Assembly: GCF_030269325.1 (NCBI RefSeq)
Contig: NZ_BSTD01000002.1
Span: 2,108,001-2,172,000 of the forward strand
Direction of reading: 5' to 3'
DNA: 64,000 nucleotides
From: Amycolatopsis sp. NBRC 101858
GTDB lineage: Bacteria; Actinomycetota; Actinomycetes; Mycobacteriales; Pseudonocardiaceae
This document shows positions 32,600-40,300 of this stretch, in pieces. The notes under the pieces were generated by a model. That model was not told where the DNA came from. It saw only the letters and a program-made list of their open reading frames with translations, and ran no database searches. The position numbers were made by a program, and so were the translations under genes. Within the stretch, counting starts at the first letter, position 1; each line of letters begins with the position of its first letter.

Positions 32600-34776
32600 C
32601 GACGCACCTGCTCGGCATCCGCCACCACGGCCCGGGTTCGGCCCGGGCCGTGGCGACGCGGCTCGCGCAGCTCGAACCCGACGTCGTGCTGATCGAAGGC
32701 CCGCCCGAGGCCGACGCCCTGGTCGAACTGACCGAAGACCCGGCGATGGCACCGCCGGTCGCGTTGCTGGCGTACGCGACCGACGACGTCTCGCGGGCCG
32801 CGTTCTGGCCGTTCGCCGTCTTCAGCCCGGAGTGGCAGGCGCTCGCCTACGCGCGCGAAGCCGGGATCCCGGTGCGGTTCTGCGACCTCCCGGCCGCGAA
32901 CACGTTCGCGGCGGCGCCGGACGAGCACGCCGGGCCGCCCGGCGACCCGCTGGCCGCGCTGGCCTCGGCCGGCGGCTACGACGACCCGGAACGCTGGTGG
33001 GACGACGTCGTCGAGTCGCGGCGCGGCGACGACAACCCGTTCGAGGTGATCGCCGAGGCGATGACCGCGTTGCGGGAGGACGAGGAACCGCCGCGGGGCA
33101 ACGAAGCGCGGCGCGAGGCCTACATGCGCTCGGTGCTGCGCCGCACGCGCAAGGAGGGCTTCGAGAACATCGCCGTCGTCTGCGGGGCCTGGCACGTGCC
33201 GGCGCTCGCCGACCCGCTGCCGCCGGCGTCGCACGACCAGACCGTCCTCAAAGGACTGCCGAAGCGCAAGGTCGCGTGCACGTGGGTGCCGTGGACCCAC
33301 GGCCGGCTCGCGACGGCCAGCGGCTACGGCGCGGGCGTGCGCTCGCCGGGCTGGTACCACCACCTCTTCACGACAGCCGAAGACGTCACCACGCGCTGGC
33401 TGACCGGCGTCGCGGCGGTGCTGCGGGAAGAGGACCTGCCCGTCTCGACCGCGCATGTCATCGAGGCGGTCCGGCTGTCGGAAACCCTCGCCACGCTGCG
33501 CGGGCGGTCGTCGGCCGGGCTGGCCGAGGTCACCGAAGCGACCCGGTCCGTGCTCTGTGGCGGGGACGAGGTGCAGGTCGAGCTGGTCACGCGGCGGCTC
33601 GTGGTCGGCGAACGGCTCGGCGAGGTGCCCGACCGGGTGCCGCAGCCACCACTGGCCGCGGACCTGACCGCGACGGCGAAACGCCTGCGGCTCAAGAAGG
33701 ACCCGATCGTCAAGGAGCTCGACCTCGACCTGCGCACGCCCGGCGGGCTCGACCGCTCGAAGCTGCTGCACCGGCTGCGGATCCTCGGCATCGAGTGGGG
33801 CAGCCGGGAAGCATCGGCGCGGCGGAACCGGGGCACGTTCCGGGAGACCTGGGCGCTGTGCTGGGAACCGGCCTTCGAGGTCGACCTGGTCGCGGCCGCG
33901 GTGCACGGCACCACCGTGCCGTCGGCGGCCACGGCGGCGGTCCGCGACACCGTCGAGGGCACGCCCCCGCTGGACGAGGTGACCACGGCCGTGGAGAACT
34001 GCCTGCTCGCCGACCTGCCCGAGGCACTGCCCGAAGCGCTCGCGGCCCTCGACGCGCGAGCGGCGGCGGACGCGGACGTCGCGCGGCTCATGTCGGCGCT
34101 GCCCGCGCTGGCCAGGGCGACCCGGTACGGGAACGTCCGCGGTACCGACACCGGTGCGCTGCGCGCAGTCGCCGACCGCATGCTCGACCGGATCTGCGCC
34201 GGGCTGCCGCCGGCGACGCACGGGATCGACGACGACGCCGCAGCGCGGATGGCCCAGCTGGTCGACGGCGTGCACGACGCGACGTCCCTGCTGGGCGACG
34301 ACTCGAAGGAGCGCTGGCTCGCGGCGCTGGCGCGGCTGGCCGAACGGCCGTCGCTGCCCCCGTTGCTGGCCGGCCGGCTCACCCGGATCCTGCACGACGC
34401 CGGGCTGCTCGACGCGCTGGACATCGAACTGCGGCTGGGCCGGGCGCTCACGCCGGGCATCGCGCCCGCAGCGGGCGCGGCGTACGTCGAAGGCTTCTTC
34501 GACGGCGGCGCGCTGCTGCTGGTGCACGACGAAGGCCTGCTGCGGGTGATCGACGCGTGGCTCGCGGCGATCCACGACGATCTGTTCACCGAAGTGCTTC
34601 CGTTGCTGCGCCGCACGTTCGGCGCGTTCAGCGGGCCCGAGAAGCGTGCCATCGGGGACCGCGCGGCCGGGCTCACCGGCACCACCGCGGTCGTGGCGAT
34701 CTCCGAAGAACTGGACGAGGACCGGGCGGAACGGGTGCTGCCGGTGCTCGCGACGCTGCTGGGGGTGGGGGCATGA
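32596..34776 (+). CDS. DUF5682 family protein (YehM-like)
   Basis: A 726-residue soluble protein beginning TTHLLGIRHHGPGSARAVA, the DUF5682 N-terminal pattern; the IRHHGPGSAR and VLIEGPPEAD segments and VVCGAWHVPAL resemble the TraB/ChaN-like fold with conserved histidine and glutamate residues that could bind metal. The C-terminal half is helical. E. coli YehM has the same position and similar length. It may be an enzyme (TraB-like proteins include metalloproteases) controlled by the ATPase, which is inference. Coupled on both sides by GTGA and ATGA junctions. Confidence 0.83.
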   Translation: MTTHLLGIRHHGPGSARAVATRLAQLEPDVVLIEGPPEADALVELTEDPAMAPPVALLAYATDDVSRAAFWPFAVFSPEWQALAYAREAGIPVRFCDLPAANTFAAAPDEHAGPPGDPLAALASAGGYDDPERWWDDVVESRRGDDNPFEVIAEAMTALREDEEPPRGNEARREAYMRSVLRRTRKEGFENIAVVCGAWHVPALADPLPPASHDQTVLKGLPKRKVACTWVPWTHGRLATASGYGAGVRSPGWYHHLFTTAEDVTTRWLTGVAAVLREEDLPVSTAHVIEAVRLSETLATLRGRSSAGLAEVTEATRSVLCGGDEVQVELVTRRLVVGERLGEVPDRVPQPPLAADLTATAKRLRLKKDPIVKELDLDLRTPGGLDRSKLLHRLRILGIEWGSREASARRNRGTFRETWALCWEPAFEVDLVAAAVHGTTVPSAATAAVRDTVEGTPPLDEVTTAVENCLLADLPEALPEALAALDARAAADADVARLMSALPALARATRYGNVRGTDTGALRAVADRMLDRICAGLPPATHGIDDDAAARMAQLVDGVHDATSLLGDDSKERWLAALARLAERPSLPPLLAGRLTRILHDAGLLDALDIELRLGRALTPGIAPAAGAAYVEGFFDGGALLLVHDEGLLRVIDAWLAAIHDDLFTEVLPLLRRTFGAFSGPEKRAIGDRAAGLTGTTAVVAISEELDEDRAERVLPVLATLLGVGA

Positions 34777-35945
34777 GGGGCGCGGACACCGAGCGCACGC
34801 GGCGCTGGCGGCTGGTGCTGGGCGCCGAGGGCGCGGGCGGCGGATCGGGGCTGGCCGACGCGGAACTGTCCGATGAGGACAGCCGGGTCGACTTGGTACT
34901 GGCCGCCCTCTACGACAAACCGGACGAGGAGGCCGCGGGCGGGCCGCGCAGCGCGGGCCTGGGCGCCTCGGCGCCGCGGGTCGCGCGCTGGCTGGGCGAC
35001 ATCCGGCGCTACTTCCCCAGCACCGTCGTGCAGGTGATGCAACGCGACGCGGTCGACCGGCTGGGCCTGACCCGGATGCTGCTGGAGAAGGAACTGCTCT
35101 CCGCGGTCGAGCCGGACGTCCACCTGGTCGGGACGCTGCTGTCGCTGAACGGCGTGCTGCCGGAGGAGACCAAGGAGACCGCGCGCGAGGTCGTCCGCAA
35201 GGTGGTCGAGGAGCTGGAGGAGCGGCTCGCCGAGCGCACGCGCGCGGCGATCAAGGGCGCGCTGGACAAGGCGTCGCGCACGCGGCGGCCCCGGCCGGGC
35301 GACGTCGACTGGGCGCGCACGATCCACCGGAACCTCAAGCACTACTCCCCCGAGCTGGGCACGATCGTGCCGGAGCAGCTGGTCGGGTACGGCCGGCGCC
35401 AGCTGTCGGTGCAGCGCGACGTCATCCTGGCCGTGGATCAGTCGAGCTCGATGGCGGATTCGGTGGTGTACTCGGGGCTGTTCGGCGCGGTGCTGGCCTC
35501 GATGCGGGCGCTGAAGACGTCGTTCGTCGCGTTCGACACGGAGGTCGCGGACCTCACCGAGCACCTCGCCGACCCGGTCGACGTGCTGTTCGGCACGCAG
35601 CTGGGCGGCGGCACCGACATCAACCGGGCGATCGCATACTGCCAGGGCCTGGTCGGCCGCCCCGAGAAAACCCTGCTGGTCCTGATCAGCGACCTGTACG
35701 AGGGCGGCGACGAGGACGAGCTCCTGCACCGCATCGCGGAGCTGGCCGGCGCGGGCGTCCAGGTGGTGACGCTGCTGGCCCTGTCCGACTCGGGCGCGCC
35801 CTCGTACGACCACGAGAACGCGGCGGCCCTGGCGGAGCTGGGCATCCCGGCGTTCGCGTGCACCCCGGACCAGTTCCCGGAGCTGATGGCAGCGGCGATC
35901 CGAGGTGACGACCTGCAGGCCTGGGTGGCCCGCGAGACCAGCTGA
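34773..35945 (+). CDS. vWA domain protein (YehP/CoxE-like)
   Basis: A 390-residue protein. The N-terminal 210 residues are helical and charged; the C-terminal vWA domain has an intact MIDAS: DQSSS at 222-226 (DxSxS), a threonine in GGGTDINRA and the aspartate in ISDLYEGGDE. Metal-dependent binding of a partner, typically regulated by the MoxR ATPase, is expected. It closes the five-gene cassette and is followed by 90 noncoding bases before the L36 gene. Confidence 0.9.
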   Translation: MRGADTERTRRWRLVLGAEGAGGGSGLADAELSDEDSRVDLVLAALYDKPDEEAAGGPRSAGLGASAPRVARWLGDIRRYFPSTVVQVMQRDAVDRLGLTRMLLEKELLSAVEPDVHLVGTLLSLNGVLPEETKETAREVVRKVVEELEERLAERTRAAIKGALDKASRTRRPRPGDVDWARTIHRNLKHYSPELGTIVPEQLVGYGRRQLSVQRDVILAVDQSSSMADSVVYSGLFGAVLASMRALKTSFVAFDTEVADLTEHLADPVDVLFGTQLGGGTDINRAIAYCQGLVGRPEKTLLVLISDLYEGGDEDELLHRIAELAGAGVQVVTLLALSDSGAPSYDHENAAALAELGIPAFACTPDQFPELMAAAIRGDDLQAWVARETS

Positions 35946-36035
35946 GTTGCGGAATGAAACCGACCGACCGGCGGTTGAGAGGAGAGCGGGACGCACTCGG
36001 GGCCCGCACCACCGACCAGGAAGGGACGGCTCACC

Positions 36036-36158
36036 ATGAAGGTTCGCAGCTCGGTCCGTTCGCTCGCCCGTCAGCCGGGCGCCCAGGTGATCCGGCGCGG
36101 TAACCGCGTGTTCGTGATCAACAAGGACAACCCGCGCCAGAAGGCTCGTCAGGGCTGA
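36036..36158 (+). CDS. rpmJ: 50S ribosomal protein L36, zinc-free (C-minus, type B) form
   Basis: A 40-residue protein: MKVRSSVRSLARQPGAQVI, then RRGNRVFVINKDNPRQKARQG. It matches L36 but lacks the CxxC...C/H zinc ligands of the standard L36 and has the type-B spacing (INKxNPRxKARQG). Such C-minus paralogues replace the zinc protein under zinc limitation in many actinobacteria and are often repressed by Zur; I see no convincing Zur box in the 90 bases upstream. AGGAAGGGA lies about 9 bases before the ATG. Its 3' end overlaps the convergent monooxygenase gene by 10 bases. Confidence 0.92.
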   Translation: MKVRSSVRSLARQPGAQVIRRGNRVFVINKDNPRQKARQG

Positions 36159-37630
36159 CTCGGCGCGGCTGCCCGCTCTTCCGCGCGGCCGAAACGCATC
36201 ACGCCGTCGTCCACGCGGTTGAACCGCATGTCGGCCAGATCCAGCAGGTAGTTCTGGCGCATCATCCAGGGCCGCCTCTCGCCCTGCTTCGGCAGGCCGG
36301 GGGCGGCCCTCTTGATGTACCCCGATGCCAGGTCCACGATCGGGCGCGGCCGGCCGGCTGTGGAAGCCGATGCCGCGTCCGGGGCGCAGTACGCGTACCC
36401 GTGCCGGTCCAGGTACCCCAGCAGCCGGCACACGTACTGGGACGTCAGGTCCGCCCGCAGCGTCCACGAGTTGTTCGTGTAGCCCACGCACCACGCCAGG
36501 TTCGGGACGCCGCCGAACATCATGCCCTTGTACGCGCGCTGGTCGCCGGGAGAAATCGCGCGGCCGTCGACCGTCAGCGCGATCCCGCCGAACGCCACCA
36601 GGCGCAAGCCCGTCGCCGTCACGATGACGTCGGCGTCCAGTGAGCGCCCCGACTCCAGCGACACCCCGGACGCCGTGAACCGCGCGATCCGGTCGGTCAC
36701 GATGTCCGCCTTGCCCGACCGCAGGGCCCGGAACAGGTCCGCGTCCGGCACCAGGCACAGCCGCTGGTCCCACGGCGCGTAGTCGGGCACGAAGTGCGGG
36801 TCCACCGGGATCGAGGCCGGCAGCTGCGCCGCGACGCGCTTGCGCAGCGTCTGCGACGCCCAGTCCGGCAGCCGCCGCATCAGCTGGAAGAAGAACGTGC
36901 CCATGACCACGTTCTTGCCCCGCACCACCCGGTGCGCGAGCTTCTCCGGCAGCAGCGCGCGGATCCGGTCGGCCAGGGCGTCCTGGCCCGGCCGAGCCAC
37001 GATGTACGACGGCGAACGCTGCAGCATCGTCACCCGCGCGGCCTGCGCAGCCATCGCCGGGACCAGCGTCACCGCCGTCGCGCCGCTGCCGATGACCACG
37101 ACCCGCTTGCCCGTGTAGTCCAGCGAAGCGGGCCAGTGCTGCGGGTGCACGATCTCCCCCGCGAACTCCGACCGGCCCGGGAAGTCGACGACGTGCCCGG
37201 AGTCGTAGGAGTAATAACCACTGCACAGGTACAGGAACCGGCAGGTGAACGTCGCCCCGTGCTCGGTCGAGACCGTCCAGAGCGCGTCCGTGGACGACCA
37301 CGAAGCCCGCACGACCCGATGACCGAAGCGGATCCGGTCGACGACACCGTGCGCCGCCGCCGTCTCCCGGATGTACGACAGGATCGACGGGCCGTCGGCG
37401 ATCGCCTTCGGGTCCTTCCACGGCCGGAACGGGTAGCCGAGGGTGAACATGTCCGAATCGGACCGGATGCCCGGATAGCGGAACAGGTCCCAGGTGCCGC
37501 CGATGGTGTCCCTCGCCTCGAGGATGGCGTACGTCTTGCCCGGCAGCCGCTCCTGCAGCCGGCAGGCCGCGCCGACGCCGGACAGGCCGGCGCCCACGAT
37601 CAGCACGTCCACGTGCTCGGCGGTGGTCAT
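36149..37630 (-). CDS. EthA-like Baeyer-Villiger flavin monooxygenase
   Basis: A 493-residue type I BVMO, the same length as mycobacterial EthA. FAD Rossmann motif GAGLSGVG at 13-20, the GGTWDLFRYPGIRSDSD segment, the BVMO fingerprint FAGEIVHPQHW (FxGxxxHxxxW) near residue 160, and the NADPH motif GSGATAVT near 188. The SGYYSYDSG and MLQRSPSYIV segments specifically resemble EthA. These enzymes insert oxygen next to ketones and oxidise sulfur in thioamides. ATG at 37630 is the natural Rossmann start. It is monocistronic, followed upstream by the terminator of the lyase gene. Native substrate unknown. Confidence 0.9.
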   Translation of the reverse strand: MTTAEHVDVLIVGAGLSGVGAACRLQERLPGKTYAILEARDTIGGTWDLFRYPGIRSDSDMFTLGYPFRPWKDPKAIADGPSILSYIRETAAAHGVVDRIRFGHRVVRASWSSTDALWTVSTEHGATFTCRFLYLCSGYYSYDSGHVVDFPGRSEFAGEIVHPQHWPASLDYTGKRVVVIGSGATAVTLVPAMAAQAARVTMLQRSPSYIVARPGQDALADRIRALLPEKLAHRVVRGKNVVMGTFFFQLMRRLPDWASQTLRKRVAAQLPASIPVDPHFVPDYAPWDQRLCLVPDADLFRALRSGKADIVTDRIARFTASGVSLESGRSLDADVIVTATGLRLVAFGGIALTVDGRAISPGDQRAYKGMMFGGVPNLAWCVGYTNNSWTLRADLTSQYVCRLLGYLDRHGYAYCAPDAASASTAGRPRPIVDLASGYIKRAAPGLPKQGERRPWMMRQNYLLDLADMRFNRVDDGVMRFGRAEERAAAPSQP

Positions 37631-37656
37631 GAAATCCAGCGTAACGGAGGTGGGGA

Positions 37657-37693
37657 CCCCGCCGGGCCGGGTCGGGGCACCGGCCCGGCGGGG
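37657..37693. terminator. Strong hairpin after the PL8 gene
   Basis: CCCCGCCGGGCCGG (37657-37670) and CCGGCCCGGCGGGG (37680-37693) form a perfect 14-base stem with a 9-base loop, starting 8 bases past the stop of the leftward lyase gene. No T-run follows, as usual in high-GC actinomycetes. It also insulates the monooxygenase promoter. Confidence 0.75.
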
Positions 37694-37700
37694 AAGACCA

Positions 37701-40067
37701 CTACAGGGGCACGACCTTCGTCGCGCCGAACGAGCCCTTGAGCGGCACCTTCACGGACTTGCCGTGCACGGTCACCGTGACGCTGTCCTGCGTCTGGGTC
37801 GGGTCCGAAACCGCCAGCACGCGCCGGTGGCCGGACCGCCCCACCGCGACCGACGCCGGCCCGGAGACACGCACGTCGTCGACCGAGCCCGCGGCGAAGA
37901 AGTTCGCCAGCAGGGTGTCGCCGACGCGGACCGCCTGGACCGTCGCGGTGTTCGCCCGCACCTGCCACGCCCAGGACGCGCTGACCGTGCCGAGGACCGA
38001 CGCCCCGGGCAGCACCGCGTACGCGTACTTCGCGTCCGAAGGCTTGACGCCGTGCTCCAGCACCAGCTTCTGGTACCGGCGGGTGTTCGGCGTGGTGGTG
38101 CCCTTGGTGTTGGCGCCGGTGTCGATGTCGCGCCACGCACCCGTGCGGTCCTCGCGCAACGCTGTCACCGAGGCGTCGTCGAGGAGCACGTACCCGCCGA
38201 CGTTCTCCAGGTGCACCCAGTGCGGCCGCCGCAGCGCGGAGGCCTTCCCGAGGTCGGTCGCGACGCGCCGGAAGTCGACGGTCAAGGCACCGCGGCCGCC
38301 CTCCCCCAGGTTGCGGTTCTCGATCGTCGTGCGCACGTTGGACGCCGACGTGCTGGTGATCCCCGCGCCCAGGCAGACGATCCCGGACGGCGTGAAGAAC
38401 CACGACTTCTTGGCGACCAGCGACCCGTCCCACGACTTGAAGTCCATCGCGAACGCGCCGTGCTTGTCGTCCCAGCGGACGCCGCCGGTGTGCGGGTTCG
38501 GGCCGACCGGCACGTTGCCGAACTTCGGGTCGACCGGGCCGTCGTTCTCGGTCGTGCCCGGCAGCAGCAGCGGGTCGACCGTCGGCCAGTAGGCGTCGGT
38601 GTAGTGGCCCTTGGCGTTCGGCAGGAACGTGTAGAGCACGCCGTCGCCGACGTAGTAGCCCTTGAGGTTCTGGCCGTTGATGGACTCGTAGCGCGAGATC
38701 CGCGTCGAGCTGACGCCCAGCGACGCCGACCAGCCGTCGGTGACGTGCACCAGCCGGTCCTGCTGGCCGAAGTCCCGGTGCGTGGCGACGACCCGCGCCG
38801 GGCGCGTGCCCGAGGCCAGCATGTCCTGCGCGAACTCGATGCCCGGCGTCGCCACCAGGTCCGGGCCCGGCGCGAACCGCTCCGGGTCGGGGATCTTCAG
38901 GAACGGCGCGTACGTGCCTTCCTTGATCCACTTCGCGGCGAGGGCATTCAGGTCGGTCTTCGTCTTGCCCGAAGCGGTGCGGGCCAGGACCAGCGTCGCG
39001 ACCGTCAGCTGGTGGCCGATGTCGTGCCCGGTCTCGCCCTGCCGCGAGAGCATGCGGCCGCGGACCGGTTCCATCAGCGCGCCCGCGTAGACGAACGGCG
39101 CGAAGCTGTCCGCGACGAGCGCGTAGATCTTGTCCTTCAGCGGCTGCGGGAGCGCGAACTCCGTGCCCTGCGTGACGTGGATGGCGCCGGCGAGCGCGGT
39201 GAGCAGGACGATGCCGTAGTGCCCGGGGTACGGGATCGTGTCGTGCTGGATGAACGAGCCGTCGACGTGGAAGCCGTCACCGGCCGCGCGGTCCAGCTTG
39301 GCGACGACGCTGGCGGCGCCCCCGCCCGCGACGTCGGTGAGCGCGTCGATGCCGGTCTTGATCCACGCCGGGTCGCCGATCAGCGCGCCGGCGACGATCG
39401 AGATCAGGCCCTTGTCCGCCCGGTTCGCGCCGGTCTCGACGAGCGCGGTGTTGTTCGCGCGGACGTTCGGGTTGCCGACGAACCGCTTGATCGGGCTCAC
39501 GTACCGCGCCAGCTCGTCGGCAGTCAGCTGGTCGGCGACCACCGAAAGCGTGTGCAGCACGTAGTACGGGACGCCGATTTCGTAGGTGTACCAGTTGCCG
39601 ATCTCGCCGACCTGCGGGTTGTACTGGCTCGCGTAGATCAGCTCGAGCGCCGCCTTGATCCGGTCGAGCACCACCGGGTCGCCGGACAGTGCGCCGCCCG
39701 GCGTGCCCCAGTCGACGGCGATCGCACGCAGCCGGGCGTACATCGACGTCGTGTAGTCACTGCCGGGGCCGAGCGGCAGGTCCGTCCACAGTGGAGCGCC
39801 GCCGCCGGCGACGGACAGGCTGGCGTTGTAAGCCTTGGCGACGCGGCCCAGGTTGGCCAGCGCCTCGGCGCGTTCGGGTGACGGCCGGTTGATGCCGGTC
39901 TGCAACTGCCGGTAGGCGGCGACGATCGACGCGGTGGCCGCCGGCACCCCACCGGCGGCGGGCGCCGCGGACGGGGCCGCCGAAGCGAACGCGGGACGGG
40001 TGAGGAACACGGTGGAAGCGGCCGCCAGGGCGCCGCCGCGCAGGGCGTTTCTCCGGTTCACGGGCAT
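37701..40067 (-). CDS. Secreted polysaccharide lyase family 8
   Basis: A 788-residue exported lyase. The N terminus NRRNALRGGALAAASTVFLT is a probable Tat signal (twin arginine) cut near AFASA. The N-terminal (alpha/alpha) toroid, about 45-400, has NWYTYEIGVPYY (catalytic Asn/Trp region) and DGSFIQHDTIPYPGHYG with the catalytic His and Tyr; the C-terminal half is beta-sandwich. PL8 enzymes eliminate hyaluronan, chondroitin, xanthan or alginate-like chains at uronic acids, and unsaturated uronates would feed the adjacent uronate locus. ATG 40067 follows GGGAGG; longer readings only add noncoding sequence containing repeats. Substrate cannot be chosen from sequence alone. Confidence 0.9.
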   Translation of the reverse strand: MPVNRRNALRGGALAAASTVFLTRPAFASAAPSAAPAAGGVPAATASIVAAYRQLQTGINRPSPERAEALANLGRVAKAYNASLSVAGGGAPLWTDLPLGPGSDYTTSMYARLRAIAVDWGTPGGALSGDPVVLDRIKAALELIYASQYNPQVGEIGNWYTYEIGVPYYVLHTLSVVADQLTADELARYVSPIKRFVGNPNVRANNTALVETGANRADKGLISIVAGALIGDPAWIKTGIDALTDVAGGGAASVVAKLDRAAGDGFHVDGSFIQHDTIPYPGHYGIVLLTALAGAIHVTQGTEFALPQPLKDKIYALVADSFAPFVYAGALMEPVRGRMLSRQGETGHDIGHQLTVATLVLARTASGKTKTDLNALAAKWIKEGTYAPFLKIPDPERFAPGPDLVATPGIEFAQDMLASGTRPARVVATHRDFGQQDRLVHVTDGWSASLGVSSTRISRYESINGQNLKGYYVGDGVLYTFLPNAKGHYTDAYWPTVDPLLLPGTTENDGPVDPKFGNVPVGPNPHTGGVRWDDKHGAFAMDFKSWDGSLVAKKSWFFTPSGIVCLGAGITSTSASNVRTTIENRNLGEGGRGALTVDFRRVATDLGKASALRRPHWVHLENVGGYVLLDDASVTALREDRTGAWRDIDTGANTKGTTTPNTRRYQKLVLEHGVKPSDAKYAYAVLPGASVLGTVSASWAWQVRANTATVQAVRVGDTLLANFFAAGSVDDVRVSGPASVAVGRSGHRRVLAVSDPTQTQDSVTVTVHGKSVKVPLKGSFGATKVVPL

Positions 40068-40159
40068 GACAATGCCTCCCAGGAAGACATCCTCGGCTTG
40101 CGGGGAATGGGGAACGGGATTCGGTTGTGCGGCGGCGGTTTCGGTGCTCGGCACCGAAA

Positions 40160-40182
40160 CTGTCGGTGCCGGGCGATAGGCT
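40160..40182 (+). promoter_or_regulatory. PafBC-type promoter match, copy 1
   Basis: CTGTCGGTG-N8-TAGGCT fits the TGTCRGTG-N8-TAnnnT consensus of mycobacterial RecA-independent DNA-damage promoters at every defined position except the first T of the -35 extension. No gene follows on this strand. Confidence 0.5.
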
Positions 40183-40236
40183 GGAAACGGGGGGCGCCCC
40201 CGCGGGCTCAGCGGTTCCGTTCTGTGGCGCCGAAAA

Positions 40237-40259
40237 CTGTCGGTGCCGAACGGTAGAGT
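40237..40259 (+). promoter_or_regulatory. PafBC-type promoter match, copy 2
   Basis: CTGTCGGTG-N8-TAGAGT, 77 bases after the first copy and in the same direction, again meeting the core consensus. A short reading frame starting with the GTG inside TAGAGTGGAAACC runs into the antisense of the dehydrogenase gene and is probably not expressed. Confidence 0.5.
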
Positions 40260-40300
40260 GGAAACCGGGGGCGCCCCCGCGGGGTCAGCGAGTCATCAGG

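Larger units (their letters stand above)
40152..40290. repeat. Two tandem promoter-plus-palindrome repeat units (77-base period)
   Basis: Two copies of a roughly 60-base element begin near 40154 and 40231. Each has TGTCGGTG, eight bases, a TAnnnT hexamer (TAGGCT at 40177-40182, TAGAGT at 40254-40259), GGAAAC, then the palindrome GGGGGCGCCCCC and GCGGG. It fills the gap between the PL8 and semialdehyde dehydrogenase genes and points rightward, antisense to the dehydrogenase gene. Confidence 0.75.

Noticed and set aside
32553..35945. A rightward frame of over 1100 codons overlapping DUF5682 in another register
   Set aside because: Its last third is the vWA gene itself; the rest is Arg/Ala/Gly-rich shadow sequence. 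The ATG at 34773 with ATGA coupling is the real start.
35946..36035. Zur box upstream of the zinc-free L36 gene
   Set aside because: No TGAAAATnATTTTCA-like sequence could be found; only an AACCG/CGGTT pair, which is not Zur-like.
33324..37421. A very long leftward reading frame opposite the DUF5682, vWA and monooxygenase genes
   Set aside because: It is antisense to genes with clear domains, has low-complexity Arg/Gly/Ala composition typical of high-GC shadow frames and no recognisable domain.
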